Shown: piece after piece, positions 44,219 through 54,100 of the stretch
Layout of the letters: each line of letters begins with the position of its first letter
Position numbering within the stretch: the stretch's first letter is position 1
Translations under genes and position numbers: made by a program
Source of the DNA: Hyphomicrobiales bacterium
Lineage (GTDB): Bacteria > Pseudomonadota > Alphaproteobacteria > Rhizobiales > Rhizobiaceae
Assembly (NCBI GenBank): GCA_900472925.1
Contig: UCJU01000007.1
Location: forward strand, 366,810-430,809
Direction of reading: 5' to 3'
Length of the DNA stretch: 64,000 bases
The notes under the pieces: model-generated
What the model saw: only the letters and a program-made list of their open reading frames with translations
What the model was told of the DNA's origin: nothing
The model's database searches: none

Positions 44219-45376
44219 TCAGAATGTCGGGCGTGGTGTGGGGATTGGCACATCGGCCACGCTACCCTTGCCATCGGTGGCGGCCACCACGGTCTCGCTG
44301 CCGGGAATAAGGCCCGCATAGGAATAAACCGGCGGCCGCGTCATTTCCTGAACATAGGGCGACTTGATGATCATGCGGCCAGCCTCGTCGCGGCTTTCGC
44401 TGCGCACTTTGGCGGCCTTGGGGTTACAGATATCGGCGCTGACGTCGTTGACGAACTGCGTCTCGCCATAGGGTGCAAGCGATGCGAGCGATACGCCCTG
44501 ACCGGATGAGGCGGTCAAGCCCATTTGCAACAGGTCCGCAGACTGATCGGTGCGGCCTGCAAGACTGTCCGCGCCCAACACGACGCTGATGACCTGACGG
44601 CCATTGCGTGAGGCCGACGAAACCTGGTTGAAGCCGGACGCACAGATGAAGCCGGTCTTCATGCCATCAGCACCCTGGAAGCGACCGACGAGCATGTTGT
44701 AATTGGCATAATTCTTTTTGCCGGTGCTCACACCTTCGAGCGCGAAATATTGTGCGTATTCGGGAAATTCACGCTTCAGGATCAGTGCCAGAACGGCAAG
44801 GTCACGGGCCGTGGTGTATTGCCCCTTGCCCGGCAGGCCGTTCGGGTTCACGTAATGCGTGGATGACATGCCAAGGCGCGCCGCCTGCGCATTCATCTGC
44901 GCCACGAAATTATCCGTCGTGCCACCCAACGTCTCGGCAATGGCCACGGCGATGTCATTGGCGGATTTGATCAGCAGAAGCTTCAAGGCGCTGTCGAGCG
45001 TCAGCTTGGAGCCCGGCTTGAAATACATCTTGCTGGCAGGCTGATCCGACGCCTTCTTGCTCATAACGACTTCGGTTTGAGGGCTCAGCTTGCCGGATTT
45101 CATCGCGCTGAACGCGATATAGGCCGTCATCAGCTTTGTCAGCGAAGCCGGATACCACTTGCGGAATGCTTCCTGATGCGAAATCACCTTGCCGGTCTTC
45201 ACATCGATAACCATCTTGGGGTTGGCCTGTGCTACACAGGTCATCGCCAGAACGCCGGCGGAGATCGCGGCAACGGTTTTTACGAGCCGCCTTGCGGCGC
45301 GGTTGGGTCTGTATGTATCTTGCAAGGCGTATCCTCGGGGTCCCGTCTTCGTTTCGGGATTTGCAATATTCACCAT
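44219..45376 (-). CDS. D-alanyl-D-alanine carboxypeptidase (S11 family)
   Basis: About 385 residues; trims the terminal D-Ala from peptidoglycan stems in the periplasm. A hydrophobic signal segment lies at about 32-50 and ends in AQA. Catalytic motifs: Ser78-x-x-Lys81 in ASLTK, SAN in KSANDIA, and KTG in MKTGF. The ATG at 45376 has AGGA five bases upstream; the longer open frame lacks this. The C-terminus does not show an obvious amphipathic membrane anchor like that of E. coli PBP5. Confidence 0.92.
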   Translation of the reverse strand: MVNIANPETKTGPRGYALQDTYRPNRAARRLVKTVAAISAGVLAMTCVAQANPKMVIDVKTGKVISHQEAFRKWYPASLTKLMTAYIAFSAMKSGKLSPQTEVVMSKKASDQPASKMYFKPGSKLTLDSALKLLLIKSANDIAVAIAETLGGTTDNFVAQMNAQAARLGMSSTHYVNPNGLPGKGQYTTARDLAVLALILKREFPEYAQYFALEGVSTGKKNYANYNMLVGRFQGADGMKTGFICASGFNQVSSASRNGRQVISVVLGADSLAGRTDQSADLLQMGLTASSGQGVSLASLAPYGETQFVNDVSADICNPKAAKVRSESRDEAGRMIIKSPYVQEMTRPPVYSYAGLIPGSETVVAATDGKGSVADVPIPTPRPTF

Positions 45377-45487
45377 ATATGTCCTAGCAATGGCAAAGTA
45401 CATTGATTGCGTCAATTATGCGGCGCAATATCCACTGCTGAGGAGCGCGAATGATCATGTCGAGAATGGAATATCAGGGATAAGCGA

Positions 45488-46651
45488 ATGCCAGTTTTGA
45501 ACAGAGCTGCTGAATTGCAGGCGGAAGCGACCGAATGGCGGCGTCATCTCCACGAAAACCCGGAATTGCTCTACGATGTGCATGGAACGGCGGCGTTCGT
45601 TGCGGAAAAGCTGAAGTCCTTCGGCGTTGACGACATCGTGACGGGAATCGGCCGCACCGGCGTCGTCGGCGTCATTCACGGCAGACACGGCGAAGGACGC
45701 ATGATCGGGCTGCGGTCGGACATGGATGCCCTGCCGATCGTTGAGGAAACGGGTGCGTCATGGGCTTCGAAAGTGCCGGGCAAGATGCATGCCTGTGGGC
45801 ATGACGGTCATATGGCAATGCTGCTGGGCGCTGCGAAATACCTTGCCGAAACCCGCAATTTCCGTGGCTCCGTCGCCGTGATCTTCCAGCCGGCAGAAGA
45901 AGGTGGCGCCGGTGCGCTCGCCATGGTCGAAGATGGGCTGATGACCCGCTTTGACATGGATGAAGTCTACGGCATGCACAATATGCCGGGCATTCCCCTG
46001 GGCTCCTTCGCCATCCGCAAAGGCGGCATCATGGCCGCACCGGACAAGTTCTCGATCGTGGTCAAAGGGCAGGGCGGTCATGCCGCGCAGCCGCATCGCA
46101 CGGTGGACCCCATTTCCATCGGTGCGCAGATCGTCGGCAATCTCCAGATGATCGCATCCCGCAACACCGACCCCATCCGCTCGGTCGTCGTCTCCGTCAC
46201 ACGGTTTCAAGCGGGCTCCAGTCATAACATCATCCCCAATGAGGCGCTGATCGCCGGTACGGTCCGCACGCTGGACGAAAATGTTCGCGATATGGCTGAA
46301 GCGCGCATCAAGCAGATGGCGGAGGGCATTGCCCAGGCCAATGGTGCGGAAGCAGAAGCGGTCTACGATCGCTATTGTCCTGTTACCGTCAACCATGCCG
46401 AGGAAACGGATCACGCGATCCGTGTTGCCCGCGATGTCGTCGGAGACAACAACGTCGATCCTGACGTCGATCCATCCATGGCCGGAGAAGACTTCTCCTA
46501 CATGCTGAAAGAACGCCCGGGCGCCTTTATCTTTTTGGGGAATGGCGAAAGCGCCGGTCTTCACAACCCCAGCTATGACTTCAACGATGAAGCCATTGCC
46601 TACGGCATATCCTATTGGGTCAAGCTGGCCGAACAGCGTCTGGCCGGGTGA
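45488..46651 (+). CDS. M20-family amidohydrolase (hippurate hydrolase type)
   Basis: 387-residue metallopeptidase that cleaves N-acyl amino acids or similar amides. Two-metal ligands are seen in HACGHDGH, FQPAEEG, GQGGHAAQPH and MAGEDFSYML. No signal peptide. Such enzymes include hippurate, N-acetyl amino acid and IAA-amino acid hydrolases; the last would be relevant for a plant-associated bacterium, but sequence does not separate them. A hairpin follows the stop. Confidence 0.9.
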   Translation: MPVLNRAAELQAEATEWRRHLHENPELLYDVHGTAAFVAEKLKSFGVDDIVTGIGRTGVVGVIHGRHGEGRMIGLRSDMDALPIVEETGASWASKVPGKMHACGHDGHMAMLLGAAKYLAETRNFRGSVAVIFQPAEEGGAGALAMVEDGLMTRFDMDEVYGMHNMPGIPLGSFAIRKGGIMAAPDKFSIVVKGQGGHAAQPHRTVDPISIGAQIVGNLQMIASRNTDPIRSVVVSVTRFQAGSSHNIIPNEALIAGTVRTLDENVRDMAEARIKQMAEGIAQANGAEAEAVYDRYCPVTVNHAEETDHAIRVARDVVGDNNVDPDVDPSMAGEDFSYMLKERPGAFIFLGNGESAGLHNPSYDFNDEAIAYGISYWVKLAEQRLAG

Positions 46652-46663
46652 TGAAACAAAACC

Positions 46664-46689
46664 ACGACCGCGTTCAAACATGCGGTCGT
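46664..46689 (+). terminator. Hairpin behind the M20 hydrolase
   Basis: ACGACCGC, ten bases, GCGGTCGT is a perfect eight-base stem 13 bases after the stop. A C-run instead of a T-run follows, so it may be a less typical terminator. Confidence 0.55.
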
Positions 46690-46805
46690 TCCCCCCGCTA
46701 AGTCAAATGGTGTCGGGAGGGCGTGAGATGTTTTCTGAAAAAACCAAGACAACCAAAGCCCTAGCTGAAGGCTTTTGTATCAATTTTCTGTCCTGTCAGG
46801 AAAAT

Positions 46806-46880
46806 TGGAGCGGGCGAAGGGATTTGAACCCTCGACCCCAACCTTGGCAAGGTTGTGCTCTACCCCTGAGCTACACCCGC
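46806..46880 (-). tRNA. tRNA-Gly (anticodon GCC)
   Basis: On the minus strand the gene starts GCGGGTG and ends with a matching CGCCCGC arm, a discriminator T and an encoded CCA. The D arm (GCTCAGGGGTAGAGC), the anticodon loop CTTGCCAAG with GCC, and the T loop (GGGTTCAAATCCC) are all present. Body length is 72 bases plus CCA. No integrase or attachment repeat was found next to it. Confidence 0.97.
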
Positions 46881-47135
46881 TCAAATCCGCTGGTTCGGGG
46901 TAGATCGCTGAACCGCGGGTCGCTGCGTTGCGGCGACGAGGGCTATATCGCTCAACCGCTTTTTAAATGCAACAGGGAAATGACAAAAAGGTCGAGAAAT
47001 TTTTCTAAAACCATTCAACATACGGAAAACATTCAATTTTTTTGATGCGGGAAACCTCGGGCCGATTGCAAAAGCCGTTTTGAAGGCCTAATGACTGATG
47101 CACTGAAAACAATATGGCGACACGAGAAAGCGATC
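46881..47135. other. AT-rich gap before the YbaK-like gene
   Basis: 255 bases holding the promoter and 5' side of tRNA-Gly and the promoter of the following gene. The 46960-47045 part is AT-rich with several T-runs. No gene is credible. Confidence 0.5.
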
Positions 47136-47645
47136 ATGACAGAGCAATCCCCGAAAACGGCGCAGGAACTTTTTGCTTTGCTGGATAGCCTCGGCATTGC
47201 CCATGAAACACTTCACCATGAGCCGGTTTTCACTGTCGCCGAATCCGAATCCCTGCGGGATCGTATTCCGGGTGGGCACACCAAAAACCTCTTTGTCAAA
47301 GACAAGAAGGATCAGTATTTCGTTCTGACGGTCGAAGAAAATGCGACGGTGGATCTGAAGACGGTGCACAAGGTCATCGATGCGTCCAGCCGGGTGTCTT
47401 TCGGCAAGCCAGAAAAAATGATGGAATATCTCGGCGTCATCCCCGGCTCTGTCACCGTTCTCGGTGCCATCAACGATGTGACGAACGCCGTGACTTTCGT
47501 GCTCGACAGCGATCTGATGAAGCATGACTTGATCAACGCCCATCCTCTGTCCAATGATGCCACGACGACCATCGGCAACAATGATCTCATTCGTTTTCTG
47601 GAAGCGACGGGTCATACGCCGCTTGTCTTGAAAGTGACCGAGTAA
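47136..47645 (+). CDS. YbaK/ProX-type aminoacyl-tRNA deacylase
   Basis: 169-residue editing-domain protein (PrdX/ProX type) that hydrolyses wrongly charged tRNA, usually Ala-tRNA(Pro). Conserved parts: HEPVFTVAES near residue 27, IPGGHTKNLFVKDKK, and the C-terminal LSNDATTTIGNNDLIRFL. The ATG at 47136 gives the usual N-terminus; an upstream ATG at 47091 adds 15 unlikely residues. Single gene with its own promoter. Confidence 0.9.
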   Translation: MTEQSPKTAQELFALLDSLGIAHETLHHEPVFTVAESESLRDRIPGGHTKNLFVKDKKDQYFVLTVEENATVDLKTVHKVIDASSRVSFGKPEKMMEYLGVIPGSVTVLGAINDVTNAVTFVLDSDLMKHDLINAHPLSNDATTTIGNNDLIRFLEATGHTPLVLKVTE

Positions 47646-47712
47646 AGTACGATCTTTGCGCCAGAGCGGCAGATCGACTGGCCAGTGAATGCGCAATCAA
47701 CGGAGACCTTAA

Positions 47713-48687
47713 ATGAGCGGTACCAACAACCCTTACGGAACGTCCTTGGGCGGACACATGACCGGCTCCGTGCAATATGGAAACGGAAGCGCGCCGGAGG
47801 CTGTTGCACCGTCCCATATCAAGGATACGACGACGGCCGGTTTCGGCAAGGACGTCATGGAGGAGTCCCGCAACCAGCCGGTTCTGGTTGATTTCTGGGC
47901 GCCCTGGTGCGGCCCGTGCAAACAGTTGACGCCCGTGTTGGAAAAGGTGGTCAATGAAGCGGGTGGCCGCGTCAAGCTCGTCAAGCTCAACATTGATGAA
48001 CATCCCTCCATTCCGGGGCAGCTCGGCATCCAGTCCATTCCGGCCATCGTCGCCTTTCAGGATGGCCGCCCTGTCGACGGTTTCATGGGCGCCGTGCCTG
48101 AGAGCCAGATCCGCGAATTTATAGACAAGATTGCGGGACCCGCGGTCGATGATCCCCAGGCAGAAATCGATGCGGCGCTTGCAGAGGCCAAACAATTGCT
48201 GGCGGATGGCGACCATCAGGGTGCCGCCCAGCTGTTTGGCTTCGTCATGCAGGTCGACCCCGAAAACGCAACAGCGGTGGCTGGCATTGCAGATTGCATG
48301 ATTGCGCTTGGTGAGTACCAGCGTGCGACCGATCTTCTGGCGTCGATGCCGCAAGAGCTGCGCGCCGATCCGGCCATCGAAGCTGTTTCGAAAAAGCTGG
48401 CGCAGTATGAGGAGGCGCGGCAGCTGGGCGATCCAACGGCGCTCGAGCGCGAGCTTGCCACCAATCCGGACAATCACGAGGCCCGCATGAAGCTTGCCAA
48501 AATCCTCAATGCGCAGGGCAGGCGTGATGAAGCGGCCGATCAGCTTCTGACTGTCATGCGAAAGGACCGCACATTCGAAGACGACGGCGCCCGCAAGCAG
48601 CTTGTCGAATTTCTGGAAAGCTGGGGTTTCAAGGATCCATCATCGGTAACGGCACGTCGGAAGCTGTCATCCATCCTGTTTTCTTGA
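47713..48687 (+). CDS. Thioredoxin-TPR co-chaperone (CnoX/YbbN-like)
   Basis: 324 residues: a thioredoxin domain with an intact active site WCGPC at 65-69, then a TPR-like helical region to the end. This is the CnoX layout, a chaperone that holds oxidatively damaged proteins and passes them to GroEL or DnaK. E. coli CnoX has lost the active WCGPC; this one keeps it, as alphaproteobacterial forms do, so it may also reduce disulfides. It is followed by a LON-domain protein and a Trm112-like protein, a set seen together in related genomes. Confidence 0.92.
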   Translation: MSGTNNPYGTSLGGHMTGSVQYGNGSAPEAVAPSHIKDTTTAGFGKDVMEESRNQPVLVDFWAPWCGPCKQLTPVLEKVVNEAGGRVKLVKLNIDEHPSIPGQLGIQSIPAIVAFQDGRPVDGFMGAVPESQIREFIDKIAGPAVDDPQAEIDAALAEAKQLLADGDHQGAAQLFGFVMQVDPENATAVAGIADCMIALGEYQRATDLLASMPQELRADPAIEAVSKKLAQYEEARQLGDPTALERELATNPDNHEARMKLAKILNAQGRRDEAADQLLTVMRKDRTFEDDGARKQLVEFLESWGFKDPSSVTARRKLSSILFS

Positions 48688-48800
48688 AATCCGCCTTGCG
48701 GTCGGCGGCCTCGGACCACATTTAAGAGAAGAACAAGAGATCGAGGTGGCGACGCGAGACCCGCGTCGTCCTACCGTCTCATAAAATCGAGGGCTCATTC

Positions 48801-49472
48801 ATGCATGTCGGTAACGCACGATATCTGAAAAGCACCGATCTGCCGGACGTGGTACCCGTGTTTCCGCTGGCTGGCGCGTTGCTGCTGCCGGAAGGCCAAC
48901 TTCCGCTGAACATTTTCGAACCGCGATATCTGACCATGTTTGACGCCGCACTTGCGGGCAATCGCGTGATCGGCATGGTCCAACCCGCTCTGCAGGCGCT
49001 GGAAAGTGCCTCGGGTTCGGGTGCTCTTAGTCAGGTTGGATGTCTCGGTCGCATCACGTCGTTTTCCGAGACAGGGGACGGACGCTATATGGTGTCCTTG
49101 AGCGGCATTTGCCGTTTCCGGTTGCTGGATGAGGTCACCTCTGGCAAGCCATATCGGAGTTTCAAACACGCGCCCTTCATGGCCGATCTGACCGGCGAAG
49201 ACGATGAAGAGGCGGTTGATCGCGACAATCTGCTGCGGGTCTTCCGCTCCTTCCTCGACGCCAACCAGCTGGAAGCCGATTGGGAGAGCGTGGAGCGTGC
49301 AGGTAACAGGGTGCTGGTCAATTCCCTGTCGATGATGTCGCCTTTCGGCCCTGCGGAAAAGCAGGCTTTGCTGGAAGCGCCGGACCTGAAGGCGCGTGCC
49401 GATACGCTGATTGCGATCACCGAAATCGTTCTGGCTCAGGGCGGAACCGACAGCGAAATCATATTGCAGTGA
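48801..49472 (+). CDS. LON-substrate-binding-domain protein
   Basis: 223-residue protein consisting of the N-terminal LON domain only, without ATPase or protease parts. Pattern: [27 protein letters not shown]. Free LON-domain proteins may act as adaptors in proteolysis, but the role is unknown. The start at 48801 follows a short untranslated leader. Confidence 0.9.
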   Translation: MHVGNARYLKSTDLPDVVPVFPLAGALLLPEGQLPLNIFEPRYLTMFDAALAGNRVIGMVQPALQALESASGSGALSQVGCLGRITSFSETGDGRYMVSLSGICRFRLLDEVTSGKPYRSFKHAPFMADLTGEDDEEAVDRDNLLRVFRSFLDANQLEADWESVERAGNRVLVNSLSMMSPFGPAEKQALLEAPDLKARADTLIAITEIVLAQGGTDSEIILQ

Positions 49473-49482
49473 TGGGGCAGGC

Positions 49483-49671
49483 ATGGACGAAAAGCTGAGC
49501 AAGGTCGATCCAAAGCTGCTCGATCTGCTGGTCTGCCCACTGACGAAAGGGCGGCTGTCCTATAACCGCGAGCGCAACGAGTTGATGTCCGAAAGCGCAC
49601 GACTTGCATATCCCATCAGGGATGGCGTTCCGATCATGCTGGTGTCGGAAGCCCGGACGATCGAGGATTGA
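49483..49671 (+). CDS. Trm112-like small protein
   Basis: 62 residues with [16 protein letters not shown] and [15 protein letters not shown], the hallmarks of the short bacterial Trm112/UPF0434 family. In eukaryotes and archaea Trm112 activates methyltransferases; the bacterial role is open. The ATG lies ten bases behind the LON-domain gene. Only one Cys of the zinc site found in eukaryotic Trm112 remains. Confidence 0.9.
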   Translation: MDEKLSKVDPKLLDLLVCPLTKGRLSYNRERNELMSESARLAYPIRDGVPIMLVSEARTIED

Positions 49672-49673
49672 GG

Positions 49674-49693
49674 GGCCAGCCGTCAGGCTGACC
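49674..49693. terminator. Hairpin between convergent genes
   Basis: GGCCAGCC, GTCA, GGCTGACC: an eight-base stem with one mismatch, then CTATTTATT. It lies between the Trm112-like gene (plus) and the cupin gene (minus) and probably serves as a terminator for the first. Confidence 0.5.
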
Positions 49694-49702
49694 CTATTTA
49701 TT

Positions 49703-50038
49703 CTACAAGAACTCTGCGCGATGGGGCGTGAAGCTGTCTATCAGCCGACCCTTTTCCAGTGCCTTGACGCCGTGCACCAGATCGGGCTTGACGATAAAAC
49801 TGCCGCCTTGCCCCAGTTCTTGCGTTTGACCATCGATCGTCACTTCGAAGCGTCCCTCGGCCACATAGCTCGCCTGAATGTGGGGATGCGAGTGAAGCGA
49901 GCCGATGGCACCGGCTTCGAAGACCACTTCCACCATCATCATTTCCGGCAGATAGGCCATGATGCGTCTTGAAACACCGGGTTCCGTCGGTGTCCACTGG
50001 CCGTCATGGGCATTTACAAATGCGTTGCTCTGGCTCAT
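49703..50038 (-). CDS. Cupin protein, KdgF-like
   Basis: 111-residue single cupin with the metal-binding pattern HSHPHIQASYVAEG and the second histidine in VKPDLVHGV. It lies ten bases behind kduI. KdgF linearises unsaturated uronates from pectin or alginate before KduI acts, and the pairing strongly suggests this job. On sequence alone many small cupins look alike. Confidence 0.75.
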   Translation of the reverse strand: MSQSNAFVNAHDGQWTPTEPGVSRRIMAYLPEMMMVEVVFEAGAIGSLHSHPHIQASYVAEGRFEVTIDGQTQELGQGGSFIVKPDLVHGVKALEKGRLIDSFTPHRAEFL

Positions 50039-50048
50039 GCTGCGGCTC

Positions 50049-50891
50049 CTATTTCAGATCATCCATGCCCACGAGATCGACGTCGGTATAGTCGACATTG
50101 TCGCCTGCCATGGCCCAGATGAAGGAATAATTCGCGGTTCCAGCGCCGGAGTGGATTGACCAGCCCGGCGATAGGGCCGCTTCCTCGTTTTTCATCACCA
50201 GATGGCGTGTTTCGCCCGGTTCACCCAGAAAGTGGAAGACGCGGGCTGTTTCGGGCAGGTCAAAATAGAGATAGGCCTCCATGCGCCGGTCATGGACATG
50301 GCATGGCATGGTGTTCCACACGGAACCCGGCGCAAGGCTCGTCATGCCGACAACCAGTTGGCACGTCTTGACGCCTTCCGGATGAATGAACTGGAAAATG
50401 GAGCGCTCATTGCTCGTCGCCTGTGAGCCGAGATCGACGCGCTTGGCATCGTTGATACCGATGTGTTTTGCCGGATAGGCGGTATGGGCTGGCGCGCTCA
50501 GCAGGTAAAATTTGGCAGGCGTTTCAGAAGATGCGGACGCAAATGAAACGCTCGAGCCCATGCCCGCGTAGACCATGTCGCGGGTGCCGGTCTCGAATGC
50601 GGTGCCGTCTACTGTTACGCTGCCCTTGCCGCCAATGTTGACGACGATCAGTTCGCGCCGTTCGAGAAACGACTTGGTCCCCGTTGGCTTGATGGTTTCC
50701 AGCTTCAGAGAGCCGGACACCGGCACGGCGCCACCAACGATCATGCGATCGTAATTCGTGTAATGCAACTGCACGGTGTCATGAACGAACAGGGGCGGCA
50801 ACAGGAAGTTCTCGCGAAGCGCCTCGGTGCCGAAGGTCGCCGCCGTCTTCGGGTCTATGGCGAAGCGGTTCGTATACTGTGTCTGGCCCAT
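50049..50891 (-). CDS. kduI: 5-keto-4-deoxyuronate isomerase
   Basis: 280-residue cupin-type isomerase of pectin breakdown; converts 5-keto-4-deoxyuronate (DKI) to 2,5-diketo-3-deoxygluconate. Zinc ligands are seen in CHVHDRRMEAYLYF, with the last His in SIHSGAG. Length matches E. coli KduI (278). The ATG at 50891 has GGAG four bases upstream. First gene of a two-gene operon with the KdgF-like cupin. A promoter is proposed just upstream. Confidence 0.94.
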   Translation of the reverse strand: MGQTQYTNRFAIDPKTAATFGTEALRENFLLPPLFVHDTVQLHYTNYDRMIVGGAVPVSGSLKLETIKPTGTKSFLERRELIVVNIGGKGSVTVDGTAFETGTRDMVYAGMGSSVSFASASSETPAKFYLLSAPAHTAYPAKHIGINDAKRVDLGSQATSNERSIFQFIHPEGVKTCQLVVGMTSLAPGSVWNTMPCHVHDRRMEAYLYFDLPETARVFHFLGEPGETRHLVMKNEEAALSPGWSIHSGAGTANYSFIWAMAGDNVDYTDVDLVGMDDLK

Positions 50892-50927
50892 GGTTCTCCC
50901 AATCATATCTCATGCTAACTTATCATA

Positions 50928-50955
50928 CATATATGCTATAGAAATCCTATGTCAA
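50928..50955 (-). promoter_or_regulatory. Putative kduI promoter
   Basis: On the minus strand a perfect -35 TTGACA (50950-50955) and a -10 TATATG (50928-50933) are 16 bases apart, about 36 bases before the start codon. The surrounding AT-rich stretch ATACATATATGC is nearly palindromic and could hold an operator of a GntR-type regulator. Confidence 0.5.
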
Positions 50956-51162
50956 TGTGGGAAGATCTCCTGCACGGCGCGGTTATCTGGCTGGAAAGCT
51001 TGGAAAACATACATTCCCTGATGCGCGAACCTGTAAGGCAGGTTTCTCGGTCCTGTCGCGGAGGGAGATATGTTTTGTATTTTCGGAACCCTCGGCCACG
51101 TTGACTTTTTGTGAGGAATGCGAGCAGAGTTGCGGCGCGGTCAGACGCACCGGGGGAGAGAC

Positions 51163-54100
51163 ATGATGTCCATGCGCGCTGTTTTGAAGAGCCTTTTCTT
51201 TGTCATTGCCGCGATGGCCATCCAGCCCGCATCAGCGAAAGATGCGGGGCGAAAGATTGTCACAACGCAAAATGGCGATTACTTCGGTTTTGATCTTCGC
51301 ACCGAACAAAATGTCTCCCTGCCGCAATGTGAAGACATCTGCATCAAGGACACGTCCTGCAAGGCCTTCACCTATAATCCCAAGGTGCAGTGGTGCTTCC
51401 TCAAATCGGATTTCAACCAGCTTAATGCCTTCCCCGGCGCCGTCGCTGGCAAGGTCGTAGAGGTCGCCGCCGCCAAGAGCGAGCCTGATCTCGGTGCGCC
51501 GCAGAAACTTTCCTTTGTCGATGACAGCTTTTACAAGGAGGCAAGACTGCTGAAGGCGAGCCTCGCCCCCGCGGGCGACGGCCAGTCGATGGATCAGTGG
51601 CTGTCACTGGCACGGCAGCAATCTGCCGCGGGCGATTTCGTCGCCGCCGTCGGGAGTTACAAGCTGGCGCTCGCGATGGACCTGGAAAACGGTGCGGTCT
51701 GGGCCGAATTTGCGCAGACGAGCGCGAAAATCAAGGACGATGAGGATATGGCGGCACAGGCCGTGTCGGCCGCTCTCAACGCCTATTCGCTGAGCCGCAC
51801 GGTGTCAGCCCGCACAAGCATCCTCAATACGCTGGCGGTGGCGTTTGAAAAACACCGCAACTACCGCGCCGCCCTCAACAGTTACATGGCCAGCCTTGCG
51901 CTGTCGGATGTCCCGCAGACGCGGGCCGCTTATGTCGATCTGAGGACGCGGCAGGGCTTTCGGGTCATCAGCAACACCGTCGATAACGATAGCGTCAGCC
52001 CGCGCTCCTGCATTCACTTTTCAGAGCCACTGGTGAAGAACGGCGTCGATTATGCCTCTTTCGTGACGCTGGATGGCGCAGCACCCAAGGCCATCGAGGC
52101 CAAGGGCAGCGAAATCTGCGTGGAAGGTCTGACGCATGGACAGCGTTACAAGATAGCGCTGCGTGCCGGTCTTCCGTCCTCGGTCGATGAGGCTTTGGAA
52201 AAACAGGTCGATCTCGACGTTTACGTGCGCGACAGATCCGGCTCGGTCCGCTTCACGGGTGAGAATTTCGTTCTTCCCGGCACCGCTCGCCGTGGCATTC
52301 CGCTGGTCTCGGTCAATATCGACCATGCCGATCTCAAGCTCTACCGGGTCGGTGACCGCAGCATCGCGACATTGCTGACCAACTCGCAGTTCCTGACGCA
52401 GATGGATGGCTACAGCGCGGAGAAACTCGAAAGCGAAACGGGCGAACTCGTCTGGCAGGGCGGCATCGATATCCAGAACGATCTGAACAAGGATGTCGTC
52501 ACGAGCTTCCCGGTGGATGAAGCCTTGCCGGAACGCAAGCCGGGTATCTATGTCCTCACCGCCGTGCCACCCGGCACGCCCGGTGAAAACTGGGATTCCC
52601 GCGCCACGCAATGGTTCCTCGTCTCGGATACCGGCATCACCACCTATGCCGGAACCGATGGCCTCAACGTTTTTGCCCGCGCACTCAGTACCGCCAAACC
52701 TTTGAAGGGTGTCGATCTCCAGCTTCTGGCGAAAAACAACGAAATTCTCGGCACCGCCAAGACCGATGACGAGGGCCGTGCGGTCTTCTCGGCTGGCCTG
52801 ATGCGCGGTACCGCCGGGCAAGCACCCGCCATCATCACGGCCCGAAACGGCGATAAGGACTACCTCTTCCTCGATATGACCCGCGCCGGTTTCGACCTGT
52901 CTGACCGTGGCGTCACAGGCCGTGCCGCGCCCGGCGCGCTCGATATCTTCAGCTGGACGGAGCGCGGAATCTACCGCGCAGGCGAAACCGTGCATGCCGC
53001 AGCCCTGGCGCGGGATGTTGAGGGCAACGCCGTCGAGAACCTGCCGCTAACCTTCATCTTCTCGCGCCCCGATGGCGTGGAAGACCGCCGGTTCGTCAAT
53101 GACGGCAAGGCCATGGGTGGGTATGCCGTCGATCTGGCCCTGCAGGAAAGCGCCATGCGTGGCACCTGGACGCTGCGCATCTATACCGATCCGAAGACCG
53201 CCGCGATCAGCGAAAAATCCTTTCTGGTCGATGATTTCGTTCCGGATAGAACCGAATTCGATCTGACCAGCAAAGCCAAGGAGATCGACCCCGCCGCCGA
53301 TACAGCCATCGATGTCGATGGCCGCTATCTCTATGGCGCACCCGCTGCCGGGCTGGAACTCGAAGGCGAAATCGCGCTGAAGGCGACCCGCACCCGTGAG
53401 GGTTTCGATGGCTATCTGTTCGGTCTGGCAGATGAAGAGAGCCAGGAGGAAAGCCGCACCACGCTCGACTCGCTTCCCGCGCTCGATGAAAACGGCAAGG
53501 CCACCTTCGATGTCACGCTGGCAGATGTCCCGGCGACGACGCAGTTTCTCTCCGCCAACATCACCGTTCGTATGCGGGAGGCCGGTGGCCGCGCGGTCGA
53601 GCGTGCGCTGACATTGCCGGTCAAATCCGACAGTGCGATGATCGGCATCAAGCCGGAATTCTCGGGCGATCTTGCGGAAAACTCCATTGGCCGTTTCCAC
53701 GTTATCGGCCTTGCCGCAGACGGTTCCAAACAGGCCATGAGCGGGCTGACCTGGAAACTCATCAAGGTCGAGCGGAACTATCAATGGTATCGTCAGGGCA
53801 ATGCCTGGCGTTATGAACCCGTCGTCTACACAAAGCAGGTTCAGACGGGGACCTTGGCCGTGGATGCCAATGGCGGAGAAATCTCCGTGCCCGCATCCTG
53901 GGGGCGGTATCGTCTGGAGGTCGAATCCGCAGACAATAATGGCCCCACATCCAGCGTCGAATTCGACGCGGGCTGGTATGTCACTGCAAGCTCCACGGAA
54001 ACACCGGATGCGCTTGAAATCGCGCTCGACAAGCAGAGCTACAAGGTGGGCGACACCGCAAAATTGCAGGTGACTTCGCGTTATGCCGGCCAACTGATGG

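Noticed and set aside
46806..46880. tRNA-Gly as an island attachment site for the nic region
   Set aside because: No integrase, no direct repeat of the tRNA end, and ordinary housekeeping genes lie between it and the nic genes.
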